DNA of 64,000 nucleotides from Azospirillum sp. RU38E (GTDB lineage: Bacteria > Pseudomonadota > Alphaproteobacteria > Azospirillales > Azospirillaceae): contig NZ_FZOI01000009.1 of assembly GCF_900188385.1 (NCBI RefSeq), positions 1-64,000 on the forward strand. Reading direction: 5' to 3'. How positions within the stretch are numbered: the first letter of the stretch is position 1; the number at the start of each line of letters is the position of its first letter. Shown here one piece after another: positions 1-9,353 of this stretch. Under the pieces are notes generated by a model. The model did no database searches and was not told the origin of the DNA. It saw only the letters and a program-made list of their open reading frames with translations. The position numbers and the translations under genes were made by a program.

Positions 1-33
1 TGCCGTGACCTTCCCCTGCTTAACTCGAACCAT
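1..33 (-). CDS. 5' end of an unidentified gene running off the left edge
   Basis: An ATG at 33 on the minus strand opens eleven codons (MVRVKQGKVTA) that reach the window edge. It is preceded five bases upstream by a near-perfect Shine-Dalgarno sequence AAGGAGG (39-45). The strong ribosome binding site is the main reason to call a gene. Eleven residues are too few to name a product. It lies downstream of hutU in the same direction, with about 170 bases between them, so it may have its own promoter. Confidence 0.4.
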   Translation of the reverse strand, partial: MVRVKQGKVTA

Positions 34-201
34 CAAAACCTCCTTCAATCCCGAATTTTAGGTCAATGGCTCTCCACTTTTCCAGGGCAAGTCCAGCTCT
101 GAACCAGCTGCAGGAACGGTTGAAAGCGCCGGATAATCAAGCCACCCCGCTTGCCCCGCCACCGTGATCCCCCCAGGCCCAGGCGGCGGGGCCGCTGGCC
201 C

Positions 202-1869
202 TCACCCCAAAATCCCCGGCAAATCCAGCCCCTTGGTCCGCGCGCATTCCCGCGCGATGTCGTAACCGGCATCGGCATGGCGCATCACGCCGGTGGCCGG
301 GTCGTTCCACAGCACCCGTTCCAGGCGCTTGGCGGCCTCGGGCGTGCCGTCGGCCACAATCACCATGCCGCTATGCTGGGAAAAGCCCATGCCCACACCG
401 CCGCCATGGTGCAGCGATACCCAGGTCGCCCCCGATGCCGTGTTCAGCAGCGCGTTCAGCAGCGGCCAGTCGGACACGGCATCCGAACCATCCTGCATCG
501 CCTCTGTCTCCCGGTTGGGCGACGCGACGGAGCCGCTGTCCAGGTGATCGCGACCGATCACCACCGGGGCCTTCAGTTCCCCCCTGGCCACCATCTCATT
601 AAAGGCCAGCCCCAGCCGGTGGCGGTCGCCCAGGCCGACCCAGCAGATGCGGGCGGGCAGGCCCTGGAACTTGATCTTTTCCCGCGCCATGTCCAGCCAG
701 TGATGCAGGTGGGCATTATCGGGCAGCAGTTCCTTCACCTTCTGGTCGGTCTTGTAGATGTCTTCCGGGTCGCCGGACAAGGCCGCCCAGCGGAAGGGGC
801 CGATGCCCCGGCAGAAGAGCGGGCGGATATAGGCCGGCACGAAACCGGGGAAGGCGAAGGCATCCGCCACCCCCTCCTCCAGCGCCATCTGGCGGATGTT
901 ATTGCCGTAATCGAGCGTCGGTACGCCGGCTTTCCAGAAATCCAGCATGGCGCGTACCTGGTCGGCCATGCTGGCCCGCGCGGCGCGTTCCACCGACTTC
1001 GGGTCGCTTTCGCGGCCCTTGGCCCATTGGTCCAGCGTCCAGCCGCGCGGCAGATAGCCGTTGATGGGGTCGTGGGCGGATGTCTGGTCCGTCACCGCAT
1101 CGGGCCGCACGCCCCGGCGCACCAGTTCCGGGAAGATATCCGCCGCATTGCCCAGCAGGCCGACGGAGAGGGGCTTTTTGTCGGTGCAGGATTGGGCGAT
1201 GAGGGACAGCGCCTCATCCGGACTGTCGGTGGCGCGGTCCAGATAGCCCGTGCGCAGCCGCATATCAATGCGCGACGGCTGGCATTCCACTGCCAGACAA
1301 GAGGCCCCCGCCATCACGGCGGCCAGCGGCTGCGCCCCGCCCATGCCGCCCAAGCCGCCGGTGAGAATCCAGCGCCCGGCAAGGCTGCCGCCATAATGCC
1401 GCCGCCCCACCTCCACAAACGTCTCATAGGTGCCCTGGACGATGCCCTGGGTGCCGATATAGATCCAGCTTCCCGCCGTCATCTGGCCATACATCATCAG
1501 GCCCTTGGCATCCAGTTCGTGGAACTTGTCCCAGTTGGCCCAATGGGGGACGAGGTTGGAATTGGCGATCAGCACGCGCGGCGCATCGGCATGGGTGCGG
1601 AACACGCCCACCGGCTTGCCGGATTGCACCAGCAGGGTCTGATCATCCTCCAGCTTTGTCAGCGCCGCGACAATGCGGTCGAAGCTCTGCCAGTCGCGCG
1701 CCGCCCGGCCGATCCCGCCATAGACAACCAGTTCCTCGGGCCGTTCGGCCACGTCCGGGTCCAGGTTGTTCATCAACATGCGCAGGGCGGCTTCGGTCTG
1801 CCAGCTTTTGGCGCTGCGGGTGCTGCCATGGGCGGCCTTGATGCGGCGGGAATTGTCGATACGGTTCAT
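202..1869 (-). CDS. hutU: Urocanate hydratase
   Basis: Cytosolic urocanase of 555 residues, the family's usual length, which hydrates urocanate to 4-imidazolone-5-propionate using tightly bound NAD+. The protein is recognisable over its full length: an N-terminal region typical of urocanase, the glycine-rich stretch [11 protein letters not shown] of the NAD-binding core, and a C-terminal part containing [11 protein letters not shown]-like residues (here [13 protein letters not shown]). The start ATG overlaps the stop of hutG by four bases, so the two are translationally coupled. It is the last gene of the hutI-hutH-hutG-hutU operon. No premature stop or frameshift is visible. Confidence 0.97.
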   Translation of the reverse strand: MNRIDNSRRIKAAHGSTRSAKSWQTEAALRMLMNNLDPDVAERPEELVVYGGIGRAARDWQSFDRIVAALTKLEDDQTLLVQSGKPVGVFRTHADAPRVLIANSNLVPHWANWDKFHELDAKGLMMYGQMTAGSWIYIGTQGIVQGTYETFVEVGRRHYGGSLAGRWILTGGLGGMGGAQPLAAVMAGASCLAVECQPSRIDMRLRTGYLDRATDSPDEALSLIAQSCTDKKPLSVGLLGNAADIFPELVRRGVRPDAVTDQTSAHDPINGYLPRGWTLDQWAKGRESDPKSVERAARASMADQVRAMLDFWKAGVPTLDYGNNIRQMALEEGVADAFAFPGFVPAYIRPLFCRGIGPFRWAALSGDPEDIYKTDQKVKELLPDNAHLHHWLDMAREKIKFQGLPARICWVGLGDRHRLGLAFNEMVARGELKAPVVIGRDHLDSGSVASPNRETEAMQDGSDAVSDWPLLNALLNTASGATWVSLHHGGGVGMGFSQHSGMVIVADGTPEAAKRLERVLWNDPATGVMRHADAGYDIARECARTKGLDLPGILG

Positions 1870-2702
1870 GTCCTGTCCCCTTCAAGCGCCCAGTCGCGGC
1901 AGATGGTGAGAATATGGGTCAAGGCCGACACCATCGGTGCGGCATAGGTGGGATCAAAGGCGGGTGGCCAGTTGGTTACATCCAGCGGCCATGCTGGTTC
2001 CGCCAAGTAGCCCCGGCAGGCCAGTTCCATCTGCACCCCATGCACGCCATTGGCAGGCTGGCCGTAATGCCGGGTGATGTAGCCACCCTTGAAACGGCCA
2101 TTGCTGATGCGGCTGAACTGTGTGACGTCGCACGCCCGCTCCACCGCCGCCTGCAGGGCGGGGGCGCAGGATGCGCCGCTGTTGGTGCCGATATTGAAAT
2201 GCGGCAGGTCGCCGTCGAACAGGCGCGGCACGCGGGAGCGGATGGAATGGCAATCATACAGCACCACGCGGGCGTGGTGTGTGCGCAGGCGGGCGATCTC
2301 GGTAGCCAGTGCGGCGTGATAACGCGTGTGGTAGAGGGTGCGGCGGCGGGTCACCTCCGCCGCATCCGGTTCCTGTCCGGGGCGGTATAGCGGTTCCCCG
2401 TCAAAGCTGGTCAGCGGGCAAAGGTCCGTCGTCGCCTGTCCGGGATAGAGCGAGGCGCCATCGGGCGGGCGGTTCATGTCGATCACTGTCCGCGAAATGC
2501 GGGTGCGGATGATGGTGGCACCCAGATCGACGGCGAAGGCGTAAAGCGCACCCACATGCCAATCCGCATCCTTGCGCGCCAGCCAGGGATCGGCCAGGGC
2601 GGGCGCGATATCATCGGGAATGTCGGTGCCAGCATGGGGGATGGACAGGATCAGCGGGGCCGCGCCACGGGTGATGTCCAGCCAGGGATGGGTGTGGGGC
2701 AT
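1866..2702 (-). CDS. hutG: N-formylglutamate deformylase
   Basis: Hydrolyses N-formyl-L-glutamate to formate and glutamate, the last step of the five-enzyme histidine pathway. The 278-residue product carries the FGase-family zinc-site segments [12 protein letters not shown] near residue 20, DADWHVGAL near 45 and YDCHSIRS in the middle. I chose the ATG at 2702 (MPHTHPWLD), preceded by AAGGAACC. The frame stays open further upstream, but that extension (ALDPGLRRGDG) is the translated edge of an intergenic inverted repeat and is unlikely to be protein. A 161-base gap separates it from hutH. This enzyme implies a formimidoylglutamate deiminase (HutF), which is not in the window. Confidence 0.93.
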   Translation of the reverse strand: MPHTHPWLDITRGAAPLILSIPHAGTDIPDDIAPALADPWLARKDADWHVGALYAFAVDLGATIIRTRISRTVIDMNRPPDGASLYPGQATTDLCPLTSFDGEPLYRPGQEPDAAEVTRRRTLYHTRYHAALATEIARLRTHHARVVLYDCHSIRSRVPRLFDGDLPHFNIGTNSGASCAPALQAAVERACDVTQFSRISNGRFKGGYITRHYGQPANGVHGVQMELACRGYLAEPAWPLDVTNWPPAFDPTYAAPMVSALTHILTICRDWALEGDRT

Positions 2703-2739
2703 GGGGAGGTTCCTTGGGAGCTGGTTGGCTCTTTCTTTA

Positions 2740-2823
2740 CCGTCACCCCGTCGAAGGCCGGGGTCCAGGGCCACAAGCGCATCGCTCTACGAAACTGGGC
2801 CCCGGCTGCAGCATGGGTGACGG
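2740..2823. repeat. Intergenic inverted repeat between hutH and hutG
   Basis: Outer arms CCGTCACCC (2740-2748) and GGGTGACGG (2815-2823) and inner arms CCGGGGTCCAG and CTGGGCCCCGG flank a short loop. The sequence belongs to the same general class as the elements near 30.6, 37.7 and 58.3 kb. It sits inside the hut operon, where the folded RNA could affect the level of hutGU relative to hutIH. That effect is inferred only. Confidence 0.75.
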
Positions 2824-2863
2824 TTGGAGGGAATGGAGAGGGTTTCAGAGGGGAAAAGCCCCC

Positions 2864-4396
2864 TCACCCCACCGAAGGCAACCCTTCGGCCGTCGCCACC
2901 AGCGCCCCACCGCGTACCAACCCCAAGGCCGCCTGAATGTCCGCGTGGAAATAGCGATCTTCCGCCAGCGTCGGCACATCCGCCCGCAGCCGGGCACGGG
3001 CGGCTTCCAGCACGGCACTGCTGGTCAAGGGCGCGTGGAAATCACAACCCTGCGCCGCCGCCAGCCACTCAATCGCAATCACGGCAAAGCCATTCTTCAC
3101 CATCGCCATCAACCGCCGCGCCCCGTGGGCCGCCATGGAGACATGGTCTTCCTGGTTGGCGGAGGTGGGGATACTGTCCACGCTGGCCGGATAGGCGCGC
3201 TGCTTGTTCTCCGACACGAGCGCCGCCGCCGTCACCTGCGGGATCATGAAGCCGGAATTCAGGCCCGGCTTCGGCGTCAGGAAGGCCGGCAGGCTGGACA
3301 AAGCCGGGTCCACCAGCATGGCGACGCGCCGTTCGGACAGGCTGCCAATCTCACAGATCGCCATGGCCACCATGTCGGCGGCAAAGGCCACCGGTTCGGC
3401 ATGGAAATTCCCGCCCGACAGCACGCTGTCATCCTCGGCAAAGACCAGCGGATTGTCGGAAACGGCATTGGCCTCAATCAACAAGGTGCGCGCCGCCTGC
3501 CGCAGCAGGTCGAGCGCTGCCCCCATCACCTGCGGCTGGCAGCGCAGGCAATAGGGGTCTTGCACCCGCACATCATTGTCGCGGTGGCTGTCGCGGATGG
3601 CGGAGTTTGCCATCAGACGACGCAGCGTGTCCGCCACGTCAATCTGCCCCTGATGGCCGCGCAGGGCGTGGATGCGCGGGTCAAACGGCGTGTCGGACCC
3701 CTTGGCCGCCTCAGTCGACAGGGCACCGGTCACCAAAGCACTTTGCAGCAGCTTTTCCGCCTCAAACAGCCCGGCGAGCGCATAGGCGGTGGAAAATTGT
3801 GTGCCGTTCAGCAGTGCCAGGCCTTCCTTCGGGCCCAGAACCAAGGGTGACAGACCCGCGTCGGCCAAGGCGTCGGCAGCCGGTTGGCGCAGGCCCTTCA
3901 CCATCACCTCGCCATGGCCGATCATGGCGGCGGCCATATGTGACAAGGGGGCCAGATCGCCCGACGCCCCCACGGAACCCTGGGCCGGCACCACCGGCAA
4001 AATCCCCCTGGCCAGCATGGATTCCAGCAGGGTCAGCACCGCCACCCGCACGCCCGATGCACCGACGCCCAGGCTGGCCAGTTTCAGCGCCATCATCAGC
4101 CGCAGCACATTTTCCGGCATCGGCTCCCCCACGCCGGCGGCGTGGCTCAACACGATATTGCGCTGCAATTCCGCCAGATCAGCGTCGGCAATGCGCACAG
4201 AGGCCAGCTTGCCGAAGCCGGTATTCACACCATAGACGGGTTCCCCCTTGGCGATGATGCGGGTGATGGTGTCGGCCCCGCGCTGCACCTGGGCATGGCA
4301 GGCCGGGTCCAGCATCGGGACCGCCCCTTGATAAATCGCCCGCCACTGATCCAGGCTGACGGCACCGGGGGTGAGGGTCAGTGTGGTAGGCATCAT
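2864..4396 (-). CDS. hutH: Histidine ammonia-lyase
   Basis: Converts L-histidine to trans-urocanate and ammonia, the first step of histidine breakdown. The 510-residue product has the usual family length. The MIO cofactor triad Ala-Ser-Gly is at about residues 144-146 in [13 protein letters not shown], and the active-site tyrosine loop [11 protein letters not shown] is near residue 55. The start is the first of two adjacent ATGs at 4396 and 4393. The first overlaps the hutI stop as ATGA and gives translational coupling. The frame remains open for about 58 codons upstream inside hutI, but that region is out-of-frame hutI sequence. A second GASG near residue 112 is not the MIO site. Confidence 0.96.
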   Translation of the reverse strand: MMPTTLTLTPGAVSLDQWRAIYQGAVPMLDPACHAQVQRGADTITRIIAKGEPVYGVNTGFGKLASVRIADADLAELQRNIVLSHAAGVGEPMPENVLRLMMALKLASLGVGASGVRVAVLTLLESMLARGILPVVPAQGSVGASGDLAPLSHMAAAMIGHGEVMVKGLRQPAADALADAGLSPLVLGPKEGLALLNGTQFSTAYALAGLFEAEKLLQSALVTGALSTEAAKGSDTPFDPRIHALRGHQGQIDVADTLRRLMANSAIRDSHRDNDVRVQDPYCLRCQPQVMGAALDLLRQAARTLLIEANAVSDNPLVFAEDDSVLSGGNFHAEPVAFAADMVAMAICEIGSLSERRVAMLVDPALSSLPAFLTPKPGLNSGFMIPQVTAAALVSENKQRAYPASVDSIPTSANQEDHVSMAAHGARRLMAMVKNGFAVIAIEWLAAAQGCDFHAPLTSSAVLEAARARLRADVPTLAEDRYFHADIQAALGLVRGGALVATAEGLPSVG

Positions 4397-5601
4397 TGTC
4401 CCCTGAAAATGCGGCTGTGCAGCGGGTTGAAACCCATGCGGTAGACCAGCTCCGCCGGTCGTTCGACATCCCAGATGGCAAGGTCGCATTCCTTGCCGGC
4501 TTCCAGCGTGCCCACGCTGTCCAAGCGGCCCAGGGCGCGGGCGGCATGGCGGGTGACGCCCAGCAGGCATTCCTCCACCGACAGGCGGAACAGGGTCGCC
4601 CCCATATTCATCGCCAGCAGCAGGGAGGTCAGCGGCGCGGTGCCGGGGTTGCAGTCGGTCGCCAGCGCCATCACCACACCATGGCGGCGGAACAGGTCGA
4701 TGGGCGGCAGCTTGGTGTCACGGGTGAAATAGAAGGCACCGGGCAGCATCACCGCCACCGTGCCGGCCGTGGCCATAGCGCGCACCGCCCCTTCATCCAC
4801 ATGTTCCAGATGGTCGGCGGACAAGGCCCCGAGCGAGGCCGCCAGGGCCGCCCCTTGCAGGTTGGACAATTGTTCAGCGTGTAGCTTGATCGCCAGCCCC
4901 TGGCTTTTCGCGGCGTGGAAGACGCGGCGCACCTGCGCCAGCGAAAAGCCAATCCCCTCACAGAACCCATCCACCGCATCAGCCAAGCCTTGCGCAGCCA
5001 CGGCGGGGATCATCTTGCGGCAGACCAGATCAATATAGGCGTCATGGTCATCAGCAAATTCCGGCGGCACGGCGTGGGCGCCTAAGAAGGTGGTGGTGAT
5101 GCTGACGGGCCGGGCATCGGCCAGGGCGCGGGCGGCGCGCAGCATTTTCAGCTCATCCCCCAGCGACAGGCCATAGCCGGATTTCACCTCAACCGTCGTC
5201 ACCCCTTCGGCCAGCAGCGCATCCAGGCGCGGCAGGGTCTGGCGGATCAGTTCAACCTCATCCGCCGCGCGGGTGGCGCGCATGGTGGAGACGATGCCGC
5301 CGCCGGCGCGGGCGATTTCCTCATAGGTCGCGCCCTTCAGGCGCAGTTCAAATTCATGTGCACGGTCGCCGGCATGGACCAGATGGGTATGGCAATCAAT
5401 CAGGCCGGGGGTGATCCAGCGGCCCTGGCAATCCGTCACAGCAACGGGGTTGAAGGCGGGGGCATCGCTGGCCGGGCCGGCATAGAGGATGCGGCCATCG
5501 CGGGCGGCGATGATGCCATCCTCCACGATCCCCAACCCACCCAGATCGCCGCGCATAGTAGCCAGACGGGCGCTCTTCCACAGATGATCAGCCGGTGTCA
5601 T
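4393..5601 (-). CDS. hutI: Imidazolonepropionase
   Basis: Amidohydrolase of 402 residues that opens 4-imidazolone-5-propionate to N-formimidoyl-L-glutamate. The metal-binding His-x-His motif is at residues 71-73 in [14 protein letters not shown]. Further amidohydrolase landmarks are KLHAEQLS, the SADHLEHVD strand and [10 protein letters not shown] near the C-terminus, which carries the metal-binding aspartate. It is the first gene of the minus-strand hut operon and overlaps hutH by four bases. No recognisable HutC operator or hutC gene lies in the 540 bases upstream, so its control is unknown from this window. Confidence 0.96.
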   Translation of the reverse strand: MTPADHLWKSARLATMRGDLGGLGIVEDGIIAARDGRILYAGPASDAPAFNPVAVTDCQGRWITPGLIDCHTHLVHAGDRAHEFELRLKGATYEEIARAGGGIVSTMRATRAADEVELIRQTLPRLDALLAEGVTTVEVKSGYGLSLGDELKMLRAARALADARPVSITTTFLGAHAVPPEFADDHDAYIDLVCRKMIPAVAAQGLADAVDGFCEGIGFSLAQVRRVFHAAKSQGLAIKLHAEQLSNLQGAALAASLGALSADHLEHVDEGAVRAMATAGTVAVMLPGAFYFTRDTKLPPIDLFRRHGVVMALATDCNPGTAPLTSLLLAMNMGATLFRLSVEECLLGVTRHAARALGRLDSVGTLEAGKECDLAIWDVERPAELVYRMGFNPLHSRIFRGQ

Positions 5602-6036
5602 GCGCGCTGGTTGCTCCCTGGTGTTTTACGGGGGGGCAACATCACCCATGTATAGCTGGTCAAAAGACACCAGATCAGGGCGGGCGTGTCCGGCGGCGCG
5701 TTGGGTTCCGCCATCTCAAGCGGACGCGGCAACAGCCCCGGCCCTGCCACCGCTGCAATCGTCCCGGAAGACCAACTGGCGACAAGCCGTTCCACTGTCA
5801 CCTCATGATGGGCCAGAAACCGACCAAACCGAAGCTCGTGTGCATGGCCCCCGCCCATAATCGAGGCAGGCAGACTATACCCAGCGATGTTATTCGGGAT
5901 AGAAGCAGATCCCCCCTTTTGCAAGGCAGGAATCAATATTCTGACCGAGCACCAGCACGATATATCGCGCGCCGCTTATGCGCCGGCGCCAACATGCCAA
6001 CGGCTTCAACCGTCCGCGGAATGCAGACCGAAAGGA
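5602..6036. other. Gene-free stretch upstream of hutI
   Basis: No open frame here has convincing protein features. A 112-codon minus-strand frame (5598-5936) has no recognisable motif and would overlap the start of hutI. Base composition around 5880-5960 is somewhat more AT-rich than the flanking genes. The hut promoter should lie here, but I could not identify boxes or an operator with confidence. Confidence 0.5.
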
Positions 6037-6081
6037 TTCTGGATCATCAGCGTCACCGAACGCCGCGCTGATGATCCAGAA
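6037..6081 (-). terminator. Perfect 16-bp hairpin after the VOC gene
   Basis: TTCTGGATCATCAGCG (6037-6052) pairs perfectly with CGCTGATGATCCAGAA (6066-6081) across a 13-base loop. It lies 63 bases past the stop of the VOC gene in the direction of transcription. The run of T after the stem on the minus strand is weak, so this may be a termination or mRNA-stabilising hairpin and not a textbook intrinsic terminator. Confidence 0.55.
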
Positions 6082-6143
6082 AACCCCATTTTGTAAAAAC
6101 TGGCCTTCGTGCCCCTTCTAGCCAGCACGAAGCAATCAGCCGG

Positions 6144-6608
6144 TTACAACCCCGTCGGCAGTGCCTGGCCGCCATTGCGCTCCAGCTCGGCCATTGCGGC
6201 CCCGTCTTCGGGACCGACCACCTGGGCGAAGACTTCCAGCATGTGACCATCGGGATCATAGAAATAGATGCCGGTCGATACGCCATGGTCCAGCACCTCG
6301 GCGATCTTCACATCATTTTCCAGGAAGAAGGCATGGATGCGGCGCAGCGTCTCCAGATCGCCACCGCAATCCAGCTCCAGGCCGATATGCTCAAACTCCT
6401 GCCCCTTGGTCGTACCCGGCTGGGCCGGAAACAGGGCGATATCATGGTCATGGGTGCCGAAGCTGAGGAAATAGCCCCCGGCATAGGGGCCTTCCTTCAC
6501 CTGCGTCACGATCTTCATGCCCAGGATGCGGCTGTACCATTGGGCCGATGCCGTGGGATCCCGGACATACAGGACGACATGGCCGATCCGTTTGATCTTA
6601 GTGTCCAT
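6144..6608 (-). CDS. VOC-fold (glyoxalase/extradiol dioxygenase superfamily) protein
   Basis: Small cytosolic protein of 154 residues with two beta-alpha-beta-beta-beta modules. The three metal-ligand positions of the superfamily can be seen: His in IGHVVLYVRD near residue 9, His in EFEHIGLELD near the middle, and Glu in GHMLEVFAQ near the C-terminus. This fits a metal-dependent dioxygenase, isomerase or lyase on a small aromatic or 2-oxo substrate. The start at 6608 (MDTKIKR) is preceded by GAGGGAG, and the gene overlaps the end of the BNR propeller gene by 11 bases. Longer upstream starts would run further into that gene. The exact reaction is unknown. Confidence 0.8.
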   Translation of the reverse strand: MDTKIKRIGHVVLYVRDPTASAQWYSRILGMKIVTQVKEGPYAGGYFLSFGTHDHDIALFPAQPGTTKGQEFEHIGLELDCGGDLETLRRIHAFFLENDVKIAEVLDHGVSTGIYFYDPDGHMLEVFAQVVGPEDGAAMAELERNGGQALPTGL

Positions 6609-7632
6609 GATTGCTGCTCCCTCCGCCCGCCGGCACGGCGGGAATCCAGGTAGTATCGGTGATTTCGCTGAACTCGCGCCACTCTTTCGCCCAGCTCCGC
6701 CCGGCATCATCGCTGCGATAGAGTTCACCATATTTGGTGCCGGCCAGGATCAGGGAAGAATCAGCCGGATTGGCACCAAAGGCCCAGATGCAGGAATTCG
6801 GCACCACCGGCAGCGGCATGGTTTCCCAGCTGGCACCAGCATCGGTGGAACGCAGGCAGCGCGAGGTGGTGCCCGGCGTGCCATCGGCAATACCCAGCAG
6901 GATTTCCCGGTCGCTGCCCGGCCGCAGCAGGGCGACGCGGGAATAGGGGATGCCCCAGGCTTCCTTGGTCACCGTCTGCTGCCAGGTTTCCCCGCCATCG
7001 GTGGAGCGATAGATGCCGCCCACAACAACAACGACAACAACCTTCGGGCTGCCGGGGCAAACGACAATGGAATGCACATCGGAATTGCCGCGCAGTTCCG
7101 GCCAGACCGGATCGATGCGGGTCCAGTTGCTGCCGCCATCGCGGGAGCGGAACAGGCCGCCTTCTTCCACCCCAACCCAGACATCGGCCGGATCATCGGG
7201 ATCGATGCACATGGCCAGCATACGCGGCCGGCTGACGCCCTCGCACTTGGGCGGCATTTCCAGCGAGGTCTTCTCCCAGGTCCGCCCGCCATCGGTGGAA
7301 CGGAAAAAGGCGGAGCGGGTGGGCGAGCCGGTGCCCGCATACATGATATCGGGGTTCTTGGCGGCCACCGCCATTTTCCAGATCGAATAGCCGTTCAGCG
7401 CGCAATCAATCCGGTTCCAGGTGGTGCCGCAATCGGTGCTGTGGAACAGACCGGATTCAGCACCGGCGAAGACGGCATTGGGCTGACGCGGATCGGCCAG
7501 CAGGCAGCGCACGCAATCGTCGAATTCCAGATCCTGATCCGGGGTGATGCGGCGCCAGGTCTTGCCATCATCATGGGTGCGCAGAACCGCCTGACCGTCC
7601 GTGGCCACAAGGAATGTCTTGCCCGTTGTCAT
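6598..7632 (-). CDS. Intracellular seven-bladed BNR/sialidase-type beta-propeller protein
   Basis: The 344-residue protein consists almost wholly of Asp-box (BNR) repeats of the form S-x-D-x-G-x-x-W. They start near residues 18, 64, 111, 162, 209, 261 and 306, which gives seven blades. There is no signal peptide, whereas most sialidases and photosystem-assembly propellers of this shape are secreted or membrane-targeted. Residues 197-204 form an unbroken run of eight valines encoded by a GTT/GTC repeat. Catalytic sialidase residues (arginine triad, Tyr/Glu pair) are not evident. It sits between an aldehyde dehydrogenase and a VOC protein and overlaps the latter. Its function is unknown; a scaffold or a lactonase-like role is possible. 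Confidence 0.8.
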   Translation of the reverse strand: MTTGKTFLVATDGQAVLRTHDDGKTWRRITPDQDLEFDDCVRCLLADPRQPNAVFAGAESGLFHSTDCGTTWNRIDCALNGYSIWKMAVAAKNPDIMYAGTGSPTRSAFFRSTDGGRTWEKTSLEMPPKCEGVSRPRMLAMCIDPDDPADVWVGVEEGGLFRSRDGGSNWTRIDPVWPELRGNSDVHSIVVCPGSPKVVVVVVVGGIYRSTDGGETWQQTVTKEAWGIPYSRVALLRPGSDREILLGIADGTPGTTSRCLRSTDAGASWETMPLPVVPNSCIWAFGANPADSSLILAGTKYGELYRSDDAGRSWAKEWREFSEITDTTWIPAVPAGGGSSNHGH

Positions 7633-7706
7633 CGAAACAACTCCCGTCGTTATAAAGTGGGTGAAATCATGGGGGCCGCCCGCGCGGGGGCCATGCCGCC
7701 GCCGCT

Positions 7707-9212
7707 TCAGCTCAGATTGACCCAGACGCTTTTGACTTCGCTGTACAGCTCCATCGCCTGCCGGCCATGCTCCCGGCCCCAGCCGGATTGCTTGAAGCCG
7801 CCGAACGGGGTGGAGGGGTCGATCATGTTGAAGCAGTTGATCCAGACGGTGCCGGCCTTGATGGCCGCCGCCGTGCGGTGGGCGCGGCGGATATCGTTGG
7901 TCCAGATGCCGGCGGACAGGCCGAATTCGGAATCATTGGCCTGACGGACCAGATCTTCTTCCTCGTTCCAGGGCAGCACGCTGAGCACGGGGCCGAAAAT
8001 CTCCTCCCGCACGATGCGCATGGAGCCGTCTGCATCGGCAAAGATGGTGGGCTCAAAGAAATAGCCCTTGTCATGACCGGCCGGCCGGCCACCACCGGTG
8101 ACCAGACGCGCCCCCTCCTCCCGGCCGATGCCGATATAGGAATTGACGCGCTGCCATTGTTCATCGCTGACCAGCGGGCCGAAATCGGTGGCCGGGTCCA
8201 GCCCGTCGCCAATGCGCAGCCGCTTGGCATGGTCGCTGACCAGCCCCAGCAGCTCATCATAGCGGCTGCGATGCACATAGACGCGGGAACCGGCCGTGCA
8301 GGTCTGGCCCTGGTTGAAGAAGATGCCCTGGGCGATGGACTGGGCAGCCGGCCCCAGATCGGCATCGGGGAAGACGATCTGCGGCGACTTGCCGCCCAGT
8401 TCCAGCGACACTTTCTTCAGATTGCCGGCAGCCGACGCGACGATGCGCTTGCCCACCTCGGTGGAGCCGGTGAAGGCCACCTTGTCGACACCGGGATGCG
8501 CCACCAGGGCCGCCCCGGCGTCACCAAAACCGGTGATGATGTTGAACACGCCATCGGGGAAGCCGGCTTCCTGCGCCAAGGCGGCCAGCCGCAGGGCGGT
8601 CAGCGGCGTCTGTTCCGCCGGCTTCAGCACCACGGTACAGCCGGCCGCCAGGGCCGGCGCCACCTTCCAAGCCGCCATCGACAGCGGATAGTTCCACGGG
8701 ATGATCAGCCCGCAGACCCCCACCGGTTCGCGCGTTGTATAGTTCAGGATGCGCGCACCGCTGCGCGGCGATACCGGCAGCGTCTCCCCGCCAAACTTCG
8801 TCGGCCAGCCGGCGAAATAGCGGAAGGTCTTGATGGAGCCATCCACTTCCACCGCGCGGGTCAGCTTGGCCGGCTTGCCATTATCCAGGCATTCCAGCAC
8901 GGCCAGTTCATCGGCATCGCGTTCAATCAGGTCGGCCAGACGCAGCAGCAGATTGCCCCGGTCCTGCGCCGACATCAGGCGCCAAGCCGGCTGTTCCAGC
9001 GCCTGACGGGCCGCCTTCACTGCCAGATCAACATCTGCGGCCTCACCATGCGCAACATGGCCAAGCACCGCACCGGTCGCCGGATTGATGGTTTCAAACG
9101 TGCGGCCGGACTGTGCCGCCACCCATTTGCCACCGATCAGAAGCTTGCCCGGCGTGGCGGCCAGTGCCGCCGTCAGGCGGGCGGCGCGTTCCTGCGTGCT
9201 GATTTCCTGCAT
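7707..9212 (-). CDS. NAD(P)-dependent aldehyde dehydrogenase (betaine/phenylacetaldehyde type)
   Basis: Cytosolic enzyme of 501 residues that oxidises an aldehyde to its acid. Motifs in order: PWNYPLSMAAWK for the cofactor-binding helix, FTGSTEVGK near 247-255, the general-base Glu271 in LELGGKSP and the nucleophile Cys305 in GQTCTAGSR. Length and motifs match the ALDH1/2-like group used for betaine, indole-acetaldehyde and phenylacetaldehyde. It is the first gene of the ALDH-propeller-VOC set. It is divergent from the 9354 operon across a 141-base region holding an inverted repeat, which suggests shared control. Substrate is not determined. Confidence 0.93.
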   Translation of the reverse strand: MQEISTQERAARLTAALAATPGKLLIGGKWVAAQSGRTFETINPATGAVLGHVAHGEAADVDLAVKAARQALEQPAWRLMSAQDRGNLLLRLADLIERDADELAVLECLDNGKPAKLTRAVEVDGSIKTFRYFAGWPTKFGGETLPVSPRSGARILNYTTREPVGVCGLIIPWNYPLSMAAWKVAPALAAGCTVVLKPAEQTPLTALRLAALAQEAGFPDGVFNIITGFGDAGAALVAHPGVDKVAFTGSTEVGKRIVASAAGNLKKVSLELGGKSPQIVFPDADLGPAAQSIAQGIFFNQGQTCTAGSRVYVHRSRYDELLGLVSDHAKRLRIGDGLDPATDFGPLVSDEQWQRVNSYIGIGREEGARLVTGGGRPAGHDKGYFFEPTIFADADGSMRIVREEIFGPVLSVLPWNEEEDLVRQANDSEFGLSAGIWTNDIRRAHRTAAAIKAGTVWINCFNMIDPSTPFGGFKQSGWGREHGRQAMELYSEVKSVWVNLS

Positions 9213-9303
9213 ATCCGTCCCCTTGCCGGGCAGCGTTCCCGGCCTTCTCAGTTACCTGATTTTCGGATTATCACAGTTCCATAAAAAAGACAATCTTGCT
9301 AAA

Positions 9304-9320
9304 ACAACATTGTTTGTTGT
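9304..9320. promoter_or_regulatory. Inverted repeat in the divergent ALDH / hydratase promoter region
   Basis: ACAACA (9304-9309) and TGTTGT (9315-9320) form a 6-bp dyad with a 5-base spacer, 34 bases before the GTG start of the hydratase-like gene. The TTGTTG core resembles the repeated elements near 11.1 kb and in the LysR/TonB-receptor intergenic region. It is a plausible operator for a shared regulator, by inference only. Confidence 0.4.
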
Positions 9321-9353
9321 AAGAACGAGACAATCAAAACAGGGAGCAGGGCT

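Noticed and set aside
151-1947. Long open frame of about 600 codons opposite hutU
   Set aside because: It is the high-GC antisense shadow of hutU; composition is low in typical core motifs and it has no ribosome site or recognisable domain.
5598-5936. 112-codon minus-strand frame upstream of hutI
   Set aside because: No recognisable motif, no strong ribosome site, and it would overlap the start of hutI.
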